DNA of 64,000 nucleotides. Source: Chryseobacterium sp. ON_d1. GTDB lineage: Bacteria > Bacteroidota > Bacteroidia > Flavobacteriales > Weeksellaceae. Location: positions 1 through 64,000 of the forward strand of contig NZ_BJTC01000016.1 of assembly GCF_006829085.1 (NCBI RefSeq). Direction: 5' to 3'. Position numbers and translations under genes: made by a program. The notes below the pieces were generated by a model that worked only from the letters and a program-made list of their open reading frames with translations, made no database searches and had not been told where the DNA came from. Below are positions 8,354 to 17,360 of the stretch, in pieces. Positions within the stretch are counted from its first letter, which is position 1; each line of letters opens with the position of its first letter.

Positions 8354-10165
8354 TTATTTGGTATTAATACCATTAGACTCTGCCTGCTTTATTGCCCAAG
8401 CTAGGATATTTGCAAAAACGATTGAGTTTTGAACCTGCATACTTCCTGCTGCACGTCCATTGCCTGCAAATCCATAAGCCGTCTTTTCAGCCGGCAAATA
8501 CCCACCTGAACTTGGAGCTACAAATGGCTCAATTGTATTACTTGGGTATTGGTTGCCGTTGGCATTTTCGTTGCTTAAAAAACCACCATCACCAAACCAC
8601 ACTAGGTTTAAGTCGCTGTGCCTAAATGCTGTTATACCTGAATAGGTTGTACTGCTATTGATAGGTTGAGCATAGCTCAGCGGGATAATTCCTGAAATAC
8701 TTGAGGTTACAGCTACAGTTGTTGAAGAATCTTCTCCCCAGTTCTTACCCCTCACATCGCCAAATGGACCATTAAGAACAGGGTCATTTGCATTTGTCAG
8801 AGGGTATACTGCTCCGGCGCCTCCACCTACGTAGCCCACGGTCAAGGCGGGATTAGAAAATACAGCTCTGAGAAAATTGCGGGAAACTATGTCATCAGTT
8901 CTGTCCTGAAAGGCAATCACTACACCTTTTTTGTTTAAATAATCTACTAGATATCCTGATTGTGTCGTGTTTAAAGATGCATTATCAAATCCTATGATAA
9001 CGATGTCCGGCTTATTATTAAGAGCCGTCAGTAAAGCAGCATCACTAGCCGGATTTGTACCCAGAGATATATGCGTGTACCCCTCCGCCTTAACAATGCT
9101 GGATGCTGAGGTTCCGAAGTTTGTAGGTGAATCCATCAAACTTCTTGAAGGACCTGTAAAAGCGCTGTATCCATAAACTGTTTCATTTCCGATATGTAAG
9201 ATCTTTTTAGAAGGAATAACAACGATCACATTGACATTACAACTGGTTGAAATACCTCCTTGACTATCCGAAGTTATTGTTAATGTTTTCGTTGATGTAG
9301 AGTTTGGTGTTCCTGTTCCATTTAAAGTAATATTCTGATTACCCGTTGCTGTAAAGGTTCCTGAACCACTAAATGAAATTCCATCTACTGTATTGGTCGT
9401 AACTGTATAACTTCCTAATGATGTGACATTCACCGGTAGGGTTATGGTATTACTACCTGTAAGTGCCGTGCCGACTTTATAAACACCGTTTACTATTGCA
9501 GAGCCACAACTCATCGTATAGCTACCTGCCGCTGACAAAACAGTTACTGTTCTCACTGGTGTGCATGTAACATCTATCCCATTAGCATTAATTGCGAGAT
9601 TATCCGTTTGTACTGCCACAGGGGTACCCTGACCGGCAGCCTGTATAGTGTAAGAGCCGGTATTAAAAAAAGTACCTGATGCAAAGAAACTGTATCCATT
9701 GGCTGTTGTTGCCAGAAACGTATATTCTCCTGCCTTGGTTACTGTAACGGGAATCGAAAGGTAATTGGATATCGTAAGTTCTCTTCCCTGAACATAAGTT
9801 CCTTTTACCTGTATTGCAGCACAGTCAAAAGTAAATTGAGATTTTCCCAACTTTCCACAAAGGCTTTTCCATTCCTGATCTGCATTATTCCAGTAATTAT
9901 AGCAGTCTTCTGTCGTGTTGTAAATAAGCAGACTGTTTTGTAACGCGCCCATATTGGGTGTTAGCTGTGTGTCACGCTGTGCTTCGGTATACCGCTGGAT
10001 TAGAATACCGCTGTATTTGTCAGGATTAGCACTCGCCGGATCCTTTCTTTCAGAAACATGAAGCCCTGCATAGGCGTTAGGTTTATCTGTGTTGATGCCC
10101 ACTTGTCCATATGTATTGATGTGAATCAGAAACATCAATATGAACATTTTATATATGTTTTTCAT
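8354..10165 (-). CDS. secreted surface protein of the 'QVGINT' type
   Basis: 603 residues. A signal peptide (1-20) ends just before QVGINT, the start of mature protein seen in many flavobacterial surface proteins. Residues ~30-105 form a conserved head ending SLLIYNTTEDCYNYWNNADQEW. Two similar ~85-residue beta-rich repeats follow (about 112-190 and 218-298), each running from a Cys-x-x-A segment through 'PV-x-VT' to 'SGTF' and 'GTP'. The C-terminal 280 residues (from KKILHIGNETV) look like an alpha/beta domain, with PDIVIIGFDNASL then LVDYLNKKGVVIAFQD. That is reminiscent of the class I glutamine-amidotransferase or ThuA-like fold. No T9SS C-terminal domain was recognised. First gene of a leftward operon with small HTH genes. 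Role probably on the cell surface; exact function unknown. Confidence 0.65.
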   Translation of the reverse strand: MKNIYKMFILMFLIHINTYGQVGINTDKPNAYAGLHVSERKDPASANPDKYSGILIQRYTEAQRDTQLTPNMGALQNSLLIYNTTEDCYNYWNNADQEWKSLCGKLGKSQFTFDCAAIQVKGTYVQGRELTISNYLSIPVTVTKAGEYTFLATTANGYSFFASGTFFNTGSYTIQAAGQGTPVAVQTDNLAINANGIDVTCTPVRTVTVLSAAGSYTMSCGSAIVNGVYKVGTALTGSNTITLPVNVTSLGSYTVTTNTVDGISFSGSGTFTATGNQNITLNGTGTPNSTSTKTLTITSDSQGGISTSCNVNVIVVIPSKKILHIGNETVYGYSAFTGPSRSLMDSPTNFGTSASSIVKAEGYTHISLGTNPASDAALLTALNNKPDIVIIGFDNASLNTTQSGYLVDYLNKKGVVIAFQDRTDDIVSRNFLRAVFSNPALTVGYVGGGAGAVYPLTNANDPVLNGPFGDVRGKNWGEDSSTTVAVTSSISGIIPLSYAQPINSSTTYSGITAFRHSDLNLVWFGDGGFLSNENANGNQYPSNTIEPFVAPSSGGYLPAEKTAYGFAGNGRAAGSMQVQNSIVFANILAWAIKQAESNGINTK

Positions 10166-10217
10166 TTGTATCTTTTAATTTATGTAATTGTAATCTAAAC
10201 TGAATTGTACTTTAAAT

Positions 10218-10934
10218 TCAAAGTACGGTTGTATAAAGAATAAAAGCAGGTGGCGGCCTGACACTGTAGAAACCTGAAATTTCCAAATATGATTTTGGCT
10301 CAATAACGTTTTTTAAAAACAGTTTTTTCTTAGAATTGCCTGAAAAATGGAGGGTAATCTTTCTTAATAAACCTGATATTTTTTGATAATTAGTAACATC
10401 AAGAATAACTGCCGAAAAAAAACTCTTCGAAACCATCAAAAACATTCTGCCTTTAGTACAATTCTTAAAAGAGCTCTTGGAATTGATTTCCTTATTTTTA
10501 GCAACAAGAGGGGCGTTGCTTTTTTTTAATTTAATGGATTTTAGATGCTTTTTTGGAAATTTATTCTTTAAATAGTTAATGCTTATCTTAGATTTTGTGA
10601 ACTCCTGAAGTCCTGTAACTGTAGTACCTTCCGCAATATAAATATTGACAGCAGAGCTGGAATCAGCAATATTTTTTTTTGATATAAATATTGTACCTTT
10701 TGTAACGTGTAAGCTGCCATTTTCCTTTTGAAAAATCTGGGAATTAGCATAAAATGATGCAAAATAGAATATAAAAAGATATAAATAATGGCTTATCCCA
10801 ATTCTAAATATAGTAAATGAAAGAAGTATTTTTTTATAATCTTTGAAATAGTAATGATGAATCAATTTTTGCTTATTTAAAAAGGGGGTTGTCACAGTTA
10901 AACTAGCTAACATTACATTGTTAGCACTATACAA
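10218..10934 (-). CDS. hypothetical exported protein
   Basis: 238 residues. A hydrophobic segment (ISHYLYLFIFYFASFYANSQ) ends around residue 67 in a signal-peptidase-like site; the 48 residues before it suggest the true start is further in, but no ATG lies there. The mature part carries short beta-strand repeats (GTIFISKKNIADSSSAVNIY, then IAEGTTVTGLQEF) followed by a Lys-rich stretch, and ends with a hydrophobic tail. No known family recognised. It lies 52 bases upstream of the 603-residue surface protein on the same strand and may be the first gene of that operon. Confidence 0.5.
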   Translation of the reverse strand: MYSANNVMLASLTVTTPFLNKQKLIHHYYFKDYKKILLSFTIFRIGISHYLYLFIFYFASFYANSQIFQKENGSLHVTKGTIFISKKNIADSSSAVNIYIAEGTTVTGLQEFTKSKISINYLKNKFPKKHLKSIKLKKSNAPLVAKNKEINSKSSFKNCTKGRMFLMVSKSFFSAVILDVTNYQKISGLLRKITLHFSGNSKKKLFLKNVIEPKSYLEISGFYSVRPPPAFILYTTVL

Positions 10935-11085
10935 TTATTTTTTTTTGAAAATTTTCTGTCTTATATCCTTGCTTTAGTTTCTGCTTGTGCTTTGTCTTTA
11001 ACAAGACAAGGTAGAATGAAAGCCCATGAAATTAATAGTTATTACAATTTTTTTATTCGTATTTTACCTTTAAAAATTGATTGCA

Positions 11086-12399
11086 CTAATTGATGTAGCT
11101 CGCATTAAAAGATAAAGAAATAGGTATGCAGGTGATATTGGCACTGTTTTGCACACCATTATCAAATGTACGCTTCATGCGAATATCCAACTTATGTGAG
11201 CCTGCATTTAAAAATTTAACTGAACTCAAGGAATACTGGGCTTGCAGCCCTCCAGGCCCTGGCTCCTGTGTTGTCTGGTATACGTTGGTCTGGACGTCAT
11301 CTATATACAATGCCGCAGTGTAGTAGGAATATCCTGATCCGGAAGGTGCTGCAGAATAATCAATTCCTAACATGAAGTTGATAAAAACGGCCTTTCCTCC
11401 CAAAGGGATATTGATGTTTTGCACCGTACCTGGAATTGTAGTCCAGGCAGCACCGTTAACATTGAAATTAGAACCATTGGCCCCGGGTCCCCCTGATGTC
11501 TGTTCAAAAGTACTGATGGTACTTGCAGAAGCATTGGGCATGGTAATGACGTTCCCTGCAGAATCTACTCCGATCGTTTGACCTGAGCTAACAGGTGTTA
11601 ATGCGTTGAAATTAGAGAATTTCAAACCTGAGATTCCATTATTGCCTGACGATATCTCTAATTTGGAAGTAGGGGAGATTGTTCCCACACCAACATTACC
11701 TTCTGCTGTTATCCGCATTTTTTCAGTTCCAACACCATTGTTTCCTGAGCTTGTCGTAAATATGATAGGTGCAGGGCTTGTAGTTGCGGTTGTACCCAAT
11801 GATAATGCCGTAGCGTCATTAGAGGCTGTGATACGTCCAGGCTGTTCCGGCATAATCTCAAGCTTCAAAGTGGATGAGACTGAATTTCCATCATTATCCG
11901 GTGATGAAAAAGTTCCTGATGCCATTTTACTGCTTGATGTTGCAACACCAGACTGCTGAAATCCACCGGACGCGCTGAAAGCCGTGGATTGGTTTGTTCC
12001 CAAAATCGTAAGGTCATTTCCGGCCAGATTCAATAGTCGCACATCAGATAGTGAACCATTTGAGTTATATACATTTGAGTTTGTTCCTTCAGTTTTGATC
12101 CATTGATTGCCGTTGAAATAATAGTAACCAGCGGATTTCACAAGGACGGTCTGCCCCGTTGTTGCATTGTCAGGGGCGGTCACATATACCAAAGCTCCGG
12201 TCTGCGAAGTAGTATATGTTTTTTGTCTCAATTGATTTCCGGTAAGGCGCGGTGCGATAATGCCGTCAAGAGATGTTTGTTCTGCAGGGTTTCCCATGAC
12301 GTCAAGAGTGGCAGATGGAGCAGACGTATTGATTCCTACCTGAGAAAAAGCTGCTGTGTTGCTTAGCACTGCAATAATTAAGATTAGATTTCTTTTCAT
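11086..12399 (-). CDS. secreted 'QVGINT' surface protein with tail-fibre-like repeats
   Basis: 437 residues from the second Met (12399), which directly precedes a good signal peptide; the ATG six codons earlier is less likely. After the QVGINT start comes LDVMGNPAEQTSLDGIIAPR, common in flavobacterial cell-surface proteins. The middle has tail-fibre-like segments (MRITAEGNVGVGTISPTSKLEIS). The C-terminal ~140 residues form a beta-rich domain from FEQTSGGPGANGSNFNVNG to the end, with many aromatic strands. Such proteins are thought to be outer-surface adhesins; partner unknown. It stands alone, 361 bases from the esterase, with no neighbour in tight spacing. Confidence 0.65.
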   Translation of the reverse strand: MKRNLILIIAVLSNTAAFSQVGINTSAPSATLDVMGNPAEQTSLDGIIAPRLTGNQLRQKTYTTSQTGALVYVTAPDNATTGQTVLVKSAGYYYFNGNQWIKTEGTNSNVYNSNGSLSDVRLLNLAGNDLTILGTNQSTAFSASGGFQQSGVATSSSKMASGTFSSPDNDGNSVSSTLKLEIMPEQPGRITASNDATALSLGTTATTSPAPIIFTTSSGNNGVGTEKMRITAEGNVGVGTISPTSKLEISSGNNGISGLKFSNFNALTPVSSGQTIGVDSAGNVITMPNASASTISTFEQTSGGPGANGSNFNVNGAAWTTIPGTVQNINIPLGGKAVFINFMLGIDYSAAPSGSGYSYYTAALYIDDVQTNVYQTTQEPGPGGLQAQYSLSSVKFLNAGSHKLDIRMKRTFDNGVQNSANITCIPISLSFNASYIN

Positions 12400-12417
12400 T
12401 TTAAGGGGATTTTGCAT

Positions 12418-12777
12418 AAATGAATTTAATTGAGTAAGCTTATTAGTTTGTTTTTTATAGAAGAAATGGGTTTACTTACCTTTCTATAAATATTGATCTA
12501 TCAATTATTGGTAAATAGTACTCCCAGGCAGAGATCATTATCAACTTAATCAGTAATCCCGGAATTGATCGGAGGCTACTATGTGACATTGATAAACAAG
12601 GCGTGGAATCCTGCATAAGAACCTCCTATTGTCATTAGCTGTTGACAGGAACTAGAAGGTTCTGTAAGCAAAATAACTTCAAATAAATTGACCGATTTTG
12701 ATTTTCTGTGTCTCTAGGGATAAAAGGGATCGATCTTTAAGCAGATGGAAGATCGTTGAAAAAAAAAATCTAACATA
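12418..12777. other. intergenic region with two hairpins
   Basis: About 360 bases. An imperfect hairpin with arms AGAACCT (starting near 12620) and AGGTTCT (ending near 12665) contains an inner stem of TGTCA/TGACA. A second hairpin next to the esterase stop is listed separately. A 63-codon frame at 12698-12889 overlaps the esterase antisense and is not considered real. Confidence 0.35.
12731..12755 (-). terminator. hairpin after the esterase gene
   Basis: CGATCTT (12731-12737) and AAGATCG (12749-12755) form a 7-bp stem with an 11-base loop, 22 bases beyond the stop codon of the leftward esterase gene. The T-tract on the minus strand side is weak (CCCTTTTAT), so termination is only probable. 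Confidence 0.4.
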
Positions 12778-14268
12778 TTACTGTTCCTGCCATGCCTTTC
12801 TATACCTTGCTTCAATATCGTGCTCGAAACCAATTTCTTTGTCAAATACTATTGCAAATCTATCCGTTGAGTCATATTTTTCCCAGTGAAATCCTTCACC
12901 GGAGTTAGGATTTCCGGTCCGTGCAAAGTTGAGCCAGCAATCCTGAATAATTGTCGAAAGTTTTTCCACTTCGTTCTTATCCGCAGCTTCCAACATTGGC
13001 TTGGAATCCGTGGCGTCCAATGTTCCAAAGACAAAAGGTATTTCCAAAGAATGAAAACTTCGAAGTCCTGCAGCTTTTAAATAGTCACTGCTCCATTTAA
13101 AGCGATAGAGATAAGTAGGGCATTTCGACTGCATTGCATCTGCAATGGTTGTAACTGAATGCCAAATGATAGCATCTCCACCCATTTTAACCGACCTTGA
13201 CGATGCAGGAATAGTACTATATGCTTCTTTAATAGACGTTGAAGTGTCAGGATATACATTTTCCAGAAAAAGTTCCATTTGCTTATCTTGTACAGGCATA
13301 ACAGGTGCAGGCATACCTGCAAATACAGTACCCTCATCCTGATTCGAACCAATGATTAAAGGAACGTGGCTTCCACTTCCATTTTTAATGGCTGTGTGTG
13401 CAGACTCCCGAAGAAAATCGTCACCGATCAATGGCTGAAAGGCAATTGTACCCGGATGTGACAAGGCAATTTCGTCCACAAGTTTTATAGCTGCTTTAAC
13501 AATATCCTCAGTAGATACATCTAAAAGTAGCTTCGCACTATGGTCCTTAATACCCAAGAGTTCTAAAAATCTTCTTGTTATCAGAGTTGCTTTAGCTTTA
13601 TCACTATACACAATATGATAACTGCAGGGACTTTCAACAATAGCTTTATGAAATAGTCCCTTAGCTAATGGTGATCCCAGAAGATTAACTACGCTGGCAC
13701 CCCCCGCAGATTCTCCGAATATGGTAATGTTTTCGGGATCACCCCCAAAGCACGCAATGTTTTCACGTACCCAGTTCAGTGCCATAAGCTGATCTCTGTG
13801 ACCGATGTTGGTATCAATTAAATCTCCATCGGGCAGATCTTTTGTATAAAGAAAGCCGAATGGTCCGAGCCTGTAATTAATTGTTACGACTACCACTTCA
13901 CCATTTTTGGCCAATACAGAGCCATCGTAAGCAGTTATGGATCCCGATCCACTAATGTAGGCACCGCCATGTATCCAAAACAATACCGGTCTTTTTCTGC
14001 CGTCTGTACCGGGGGACCATATGTTCAGGTAAAGACAATCTTCACTTATATCGCCAATCGGATTATCGAGTTGTAATTGTGGTGACGAAGGAGCATAATT
14101 CGTTGCGTCTTTTGTATCTTGCCAGATATCCATAGGCTCGGGAGACTTAAATCTTAAACTACCGATCGGCGCTTTTGCATAAGGTATGCCCTTCCATACC
14201 CCTAAACCATTCTCTACATACCCTCTGAGCTTGCCGTGCGTTGTAGAAACTAATGTGTCTATATTCAT
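12778..14268 (-). CDS. type-B carboxylesterase/lipase family protein
   Basis: 496 residues of an alpha/beta hydrolase of the carboxylesterase type-B family (pnb-esterase-like). The catalytic triad can be read: S187 in GESAGGAS, E312 in SNQDEGTVF, H406 in FHSLEIPFVFG. The oxyanion loop HGGAYISGSG lies at 100-109 and the family signature EDCLYLNIW at 76-84. No signal peptide, so cytoplasmic. It hydrolyses carboxylic esters of small or medium chain alcohols; the natural substrate is unknown. The promoter region upstream resembles the region upstream of the surface gene 16340-17227, because both follow a copy of the duplicated TPR regulator gene. Confidence 0.9.
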   Translation of the reverse strand: MNIDTLVSTTHGKLRGYVENGLGVWKGIPYAKAPIGSLRFKSPEPMDIWQDTKDATNYAPSSPQLQLDNPIGDISEDCLYLNIWSPGTDGRKRPVLFWIHGGAYISGSGSITAYDGSVLAKNGEVVVVTINYRLGPFGFLYTKDLPDGDLIDTNIGHRDQLMALNWVRENIACFGGDPENITIFGESAGGASVVNLLGSPLAKGLFHKAIVESPCSYHIVYSDKAKATLITRRFLELLGIKDHSAKLLLDVSTEDIVKAAIKLVDEIALSHPGTIAFQPLIGDDFLRESAHTAIKNGSGSHVPLIIGSNQDEGTVFAGMPAPVMPVQDKQMELFLENVYPDTSTSIKEAYSTIPASSRSVKMGGDAIIWHSVTTIADAMQSKCPTYLYRFKWSSDYLKAAGLRSFHSLEIPFVFGTLDATDSKPMLEAADKNEVEKLSTIIQDCWLNFARTGNPNSGEGFHWEKYDSTDRFAIVFDKEIGFEHDIEARYRKAWQEQ

Positions 14269-14310
14269 AAGTTTGAGCAGGTAATAATTTATACAATCAT
14301 TTTAATTGCT

Positions 14311-14344
14311 CAAATTTATAAGATCAAAAAGTCTGATCATAAAA
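14311..14344 (-). promoter_or_regulatory. probable promoter of the esterase gene
   Basis: On the minus strand, TAAATTTG (plus 14318-14311) fits TAnnTTTG, and TTTT at 14344-14341 lies 22 bases upstream as a near-match to TTTG. Predicted transcription start about 14304, some 36 bases before the start codon. Confidence 0.4.
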
Positions 14345-14434
14345 TTACATCTATCAACTTCTACTGTATACCTCCGTTTTTATCCATTCATTGATAATCA
14401 GTTGGTTAATTTTGGTTAGTTCATGATTTTAGTA

Positions 14435-15904
14435 TCAGATGCTATCAATCCATACATAGAGATTGGTATCTGATGGGAGATTCAATTTTTTTCTGAGTCT
14501 GTATTTTCGATTATCAACTGATGAGATCGTATTTTTTCTGTACAGTGCTATTTCTTTGGTCTGAAGATTCAACTTCAGATAAGCACATAATTCCAGATCT
14601 GAAACTGAGAGTTCATTGTTAATGTTAAGTAATTTATTCTGAAAATCAGGGAATACTTGTTTGAATACAACATAAAAAGATCTGTCGCTATCTTTAATCA
14701 TTTGTAAAAGTTGTTCGATATCCCTCTTTTCAGGTTTTACATCAGTAGTTTCATAAACTTGATTATACGTAATATTATTTTTAACACGTCTTTTGAAAAT
14801 ATAAAAGTAGTAGATTGTAAATCCGGAAAGTACGATCAGTAATAAAATTGCTAAATAAAGAATAGTAACTGACTCAGACTTATTCTGAGTAGGTACATTT
14901 ATCTCTTGTGCAATAGGCATAGCCTTACGTTCTGATTCTTCTATCTCATACTTTAATTTTTTACTGGTATCAGAAAAAAATCTTGCATCAACGATCATTT
15001 TCATTTCTGAAGATAAGCTCGCGAGTGCATCAGTAATATAGTATGATTCAGCTGGAATATCATAAATCTCCGCCAGGCAAAGTGATTCATTATAAAAATG
15101 CAGTGCTTTTCGATTGCTATCCGTAAGGCCAGAATTATAAGCTAAGATCCCTTTAAATCTGTAAAGACTGATCATAAATCTTTTATCATTTAAATTTGTT
15201 AATAAATTTTCTGCTTCCTTAAGATATTTTCCTCCTTCATCATAGTATAACGCTGAAATTAAAACTGATCCTAAAATTTTTGCTCTCGTACCAAGCCATC
15301 GTGCTCTTCCAGGATGACCGGGATTTATCATCTTCGCTTCTGCGTATGCCTTCTGAAGATAGTTTATCATAGAATCTTTATACGGTGCTCTTGGCTCACC
15401 GATAGGTGGATTTGAGTGTTCAAATATCATCGCCATACCACTGTAATGCTGTAATTTTAATATGTGAAGGCTATCTTTTGTTCTAACGTTTGATGATAGT
15501 TCCAGACCAATATTAAAGGATTTTCTCGCTTTGTTGTGGAATCCCAGATTTAAAAAAGAACGTCCCAAATAGGTATAAAGGACACTTAATCGATAATAGT
15601 CTTTCTGCTCCTGAGCAAGATTTATCGCCTTTTCGATTCTTCTAAGTACATTATAGTGATCACCAAGTTCACTGTAAATCTGTATGGTGGTTGTGATGGA
15701 ACGTAGGGCCTCTTTGTCATCATGGTTATCGTCTGCTTCTATGTATAGGTCATCGCACATTTTTATCAGGTTCTGCTCATTTGTTTTTAGAAATTTTTCC
15801 GCTGAATAAACGACATTGTAGAGGCTGTCGGTATTTTTTTTGTAACCTTGGCCATAAGCAGAATTGAAGAGTGAAAAAAATATTGATAAAAGGATCAATC
15901 GCAT
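14435..15904 (-). CDS. TPR-membrane-LuxR-like HTH regulator (copy 1)
   Basis: 489 residues from Met 17 of the longest frame, which directly starts a signal peptide (MRLILLSIFFSLFNSAYGQ). Layout: exported TPR-like helical repeats (about residues 30-330), one transmembrane helix (VTILYLAILLLIVLSGFTIY), a cytoplasmic linker, and a C-terminal LuxR/GerE-like helix-turn-helix (LSVSDLELCAYLKLNLQTKE, then IALYRKNTISSVDNRKYRLR). Such proteins are thought to sense something in the periplasm through the TPRs and bind DNA on the cytoplasmic side. It is paralogous to 17361-18830 nearly end to end. The esterase and surface genes are plausible targets. Confidence 0.8.
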   Translation of the reverse strand: MRLILLSIFFSLFNSAYGQGYKKNTDSLYNVVYSAEKFLKTNEQNLIKMCDDLYIEADDNHDDKEALRSITTTIQIYSELGDHYNVLRRIEKAINLAQEQKDYYRLSVLYTYLGRSFLNLGFHNKARKSFNIGLELSSNVRTKDSLHILKLQHYSGMAMIFEHSNPPIGEPRAPYKDSMINYLQKAYAEAKMINPGHPGRARWLGTRAKILGSVLISALYYDEGGKYLKEAENLLTNLNDKRFMISLYRFKGILAYNSGLTDSNRKALHFYNESLCLAEIYDIPAESYYITDALASLSSEMKMIVDARFFSDTSKKLKYEIEESERKAMPIAQEINVPTQNKSESVTILYLAILLLIVLSGFTIYYFYIFKRRVKNNITYNQVYETTDVKPEKRDIEQLLQMIKDSDRSFYVVFKQVFPDFQNKLLNINNELSVSDLELCAYLKLNLQTKEIALYRKNTISSVDNRKYRLRKKLNLPSDTNLYVWIDSI

Positions 15905-16339
15905 CTGTTTTAAATAAAATATAGAATTTTCATGCTTAATATAGCGATTCAAATTGATATTATAAAGAAAAATGTATAACAGGTTTAATAATAATTTTGC
16001 AGCATTTAGGATGAATGATCGTTATATTTGCTTTAAAGATATACTGTGTGTTTTAAATTGAGAGCTCGATTATAGAGCAACATGGGTTGGAAATATAAGT
16101 TAAAAAAAAATGATATTCAATGAGTTTACACCGTAAAAGACTAGTTTCCACATCGTAGCCTGATGAAAAGGCTCATATGCTGAATGACTTAACTTACTCC
16201 TAAGGAATTTACAGAGTAGAGATCCTACGGCCCTATAATCCCAACCGCTTTTTTGTTTAGTTGCAATGTGAATGTTTTTTACAGTTCACTATAAAAAATG
16301 TGTTTTTAGAATCTTTTTGACTTTAACATCAATACCTTG
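15905..16339. other. intergenic region
   Basis: About 430 bases between the surface-protein stop and the copy 1 regulator start. AGCC/GGCT arms around 16157-16175 could form a small hairpin. No open frame worth calling; the + strand frame 16272-16604 runs antisense through the surface gene. Confidence 0.4.
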
Positions 16340-17227
16340 TTATTCAAGCTCCTCAATAAATATTTTAACAACTGATAAGGTAGAAGGTGTTGATTTATCA
16401 CTACTCAAGATTGTATTTACCCGATATAATTTTTGCGAAGAAATAGCTGAAATAATGTATGAGGTCATATCATCATTGCTGGGGTTTAATCCGTCACCGT
16501 CGAGATTAAGCCACGTATTGGCGGCAATATTTCCCCTTCCGTATCCACCAGCACCTGTGTTAGCACTTGTTCCGGCGCCGAACAACCAACGGGAAAAAGA
16601 ATAATTGGTCTGTGTGTTGAATTTCACCTGAAATCGTCCGCTGCTCTGATATGTATTAGAAGAAGTTCCTGCAAAACGAATGCAAAGGACGCCTATGCAG
16701 GTTTCTGACCCGGTCGGCGTGGACGCATTAATGGGAGATGTAGTTTTTGTGGCATATTTTAGAACCTTTTGATCAGCAGGCAGGCCGCTCAATGCCAGAG
16801 ACGTTAAAATCCAGGTTTTTCCGGTGGTATTACCTGTGTTTTTTAAAGTGGCTACATATCCTTTAGGGACAGATATATTGGAATATTCCGATCCTGCAAC
16901 ATCTATCTTTTCATTTCCACCAGAATTGATCGTCAGTACTTTATCGGTTGGATTGCGAACGACATATTCTCTGCCTTTAAAAGGATTTGTCGGATTGGCG
17001 GAGGGTAGATATATTGTGTAATCGACAGCGCCTGTATAGTTAACATAGTAGTCTGTATCTGTCAAAGTAGATACGCTTTCTGACGCCGCGGGCAGCGCTC
17101 TATAAGGTGTGGCAAAAGAACCATTAATATCCAATGTACTTCCTGGACTCGTTGTATTGATACCCACTTGGGCAAAAGAATTTAACCCCATACTTAAAAA
17201 CAAAAGCTGAATAATCTGATTTTTCAT
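16340..17227 (-). CDS. secreted 'QVGINT' surface protein
   Basis: 295 residues with a clean signal peptide (MKNQIIQLLFLSMGLNSFAQ) followed directly by VGINTTSPGSTLDINGSFA. The middle is a beta-rich segment (DYTIYLPSANPTNPFKGREY, then VVRNPTDKVLTINSGGNEKI). Such stretches are found in phage-tail-like or adhesin proteins of Flavobacteria. The C-terminal third continues as strands (ETCIGVLCIRFAG, FQVKFNTQTNYSFSRWLFGA). It lies 133 bases downstream of the copy 2 TPR regulator on the same strand, and that regulator probably controls it. Surface-exposed function inferred only from the signal peptide and family context. Confidence 0.65.
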   Translation of the reverse strand: MKNQIIQLLFLSMGLNSFAQVGINTTSPGSTLDINGSFATPYRALPAASESVSTLTDTDYYVNYTGAVDYTIYLPSANPTNPFKGREYVVRNPTDKVLTINSGGNEKIDVAGSEYSNISVPKGYVATLKNTGNTTGKTWILTSLALSGLPADQKVLKYATKTTSPINASTPTGSETCIGVLCIRFAGTSSNTYQSSGRFQVKFNTQTNYSFSRWLFGAGTSANTGAGGYGRGNIAANTWLNLDGDGLNPSNDDMTSYIISAISSQKLYRVNTILSSDKSTPSTLSVVKIFIEELE

Positions 17228-17242
17228 GTTCTAAATTTTCTG

Positions 17243-17274
17243 CAAATGTAAATGCCGGTGTGGAACACATGAAA
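17243..17274 (-). promoter_or_regulatory. probable promoter of surface gene 16340-17227
   Basis: On the minus strand, TACATTTG (plus 17250-17243) fits TAnnTTTG, with TTTC (17274-17271) 20 bases upstream close to TTTG. It would give a very short leader of about 9 bases before ATG 17227. Confidence 0.4.
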
Positions 17275-17360
17275 TTTTGAATCTGGTATATTCTACTATT
17301 TATCTCCGCTTTTATCCATTCACTGAAAATCAGGTTATTATACTTGGTTTTGATTTTTTA

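Noticed and set aside
12698..12889. Small + strand open frame
   Set aside because: It overlaps the esterase gene antisense and covers a terminator hairpin.
16272..16604. 110-codon + strand frame
   Set aside because: Antisense to the secreted surface gene, which has a signal peptide and family features.
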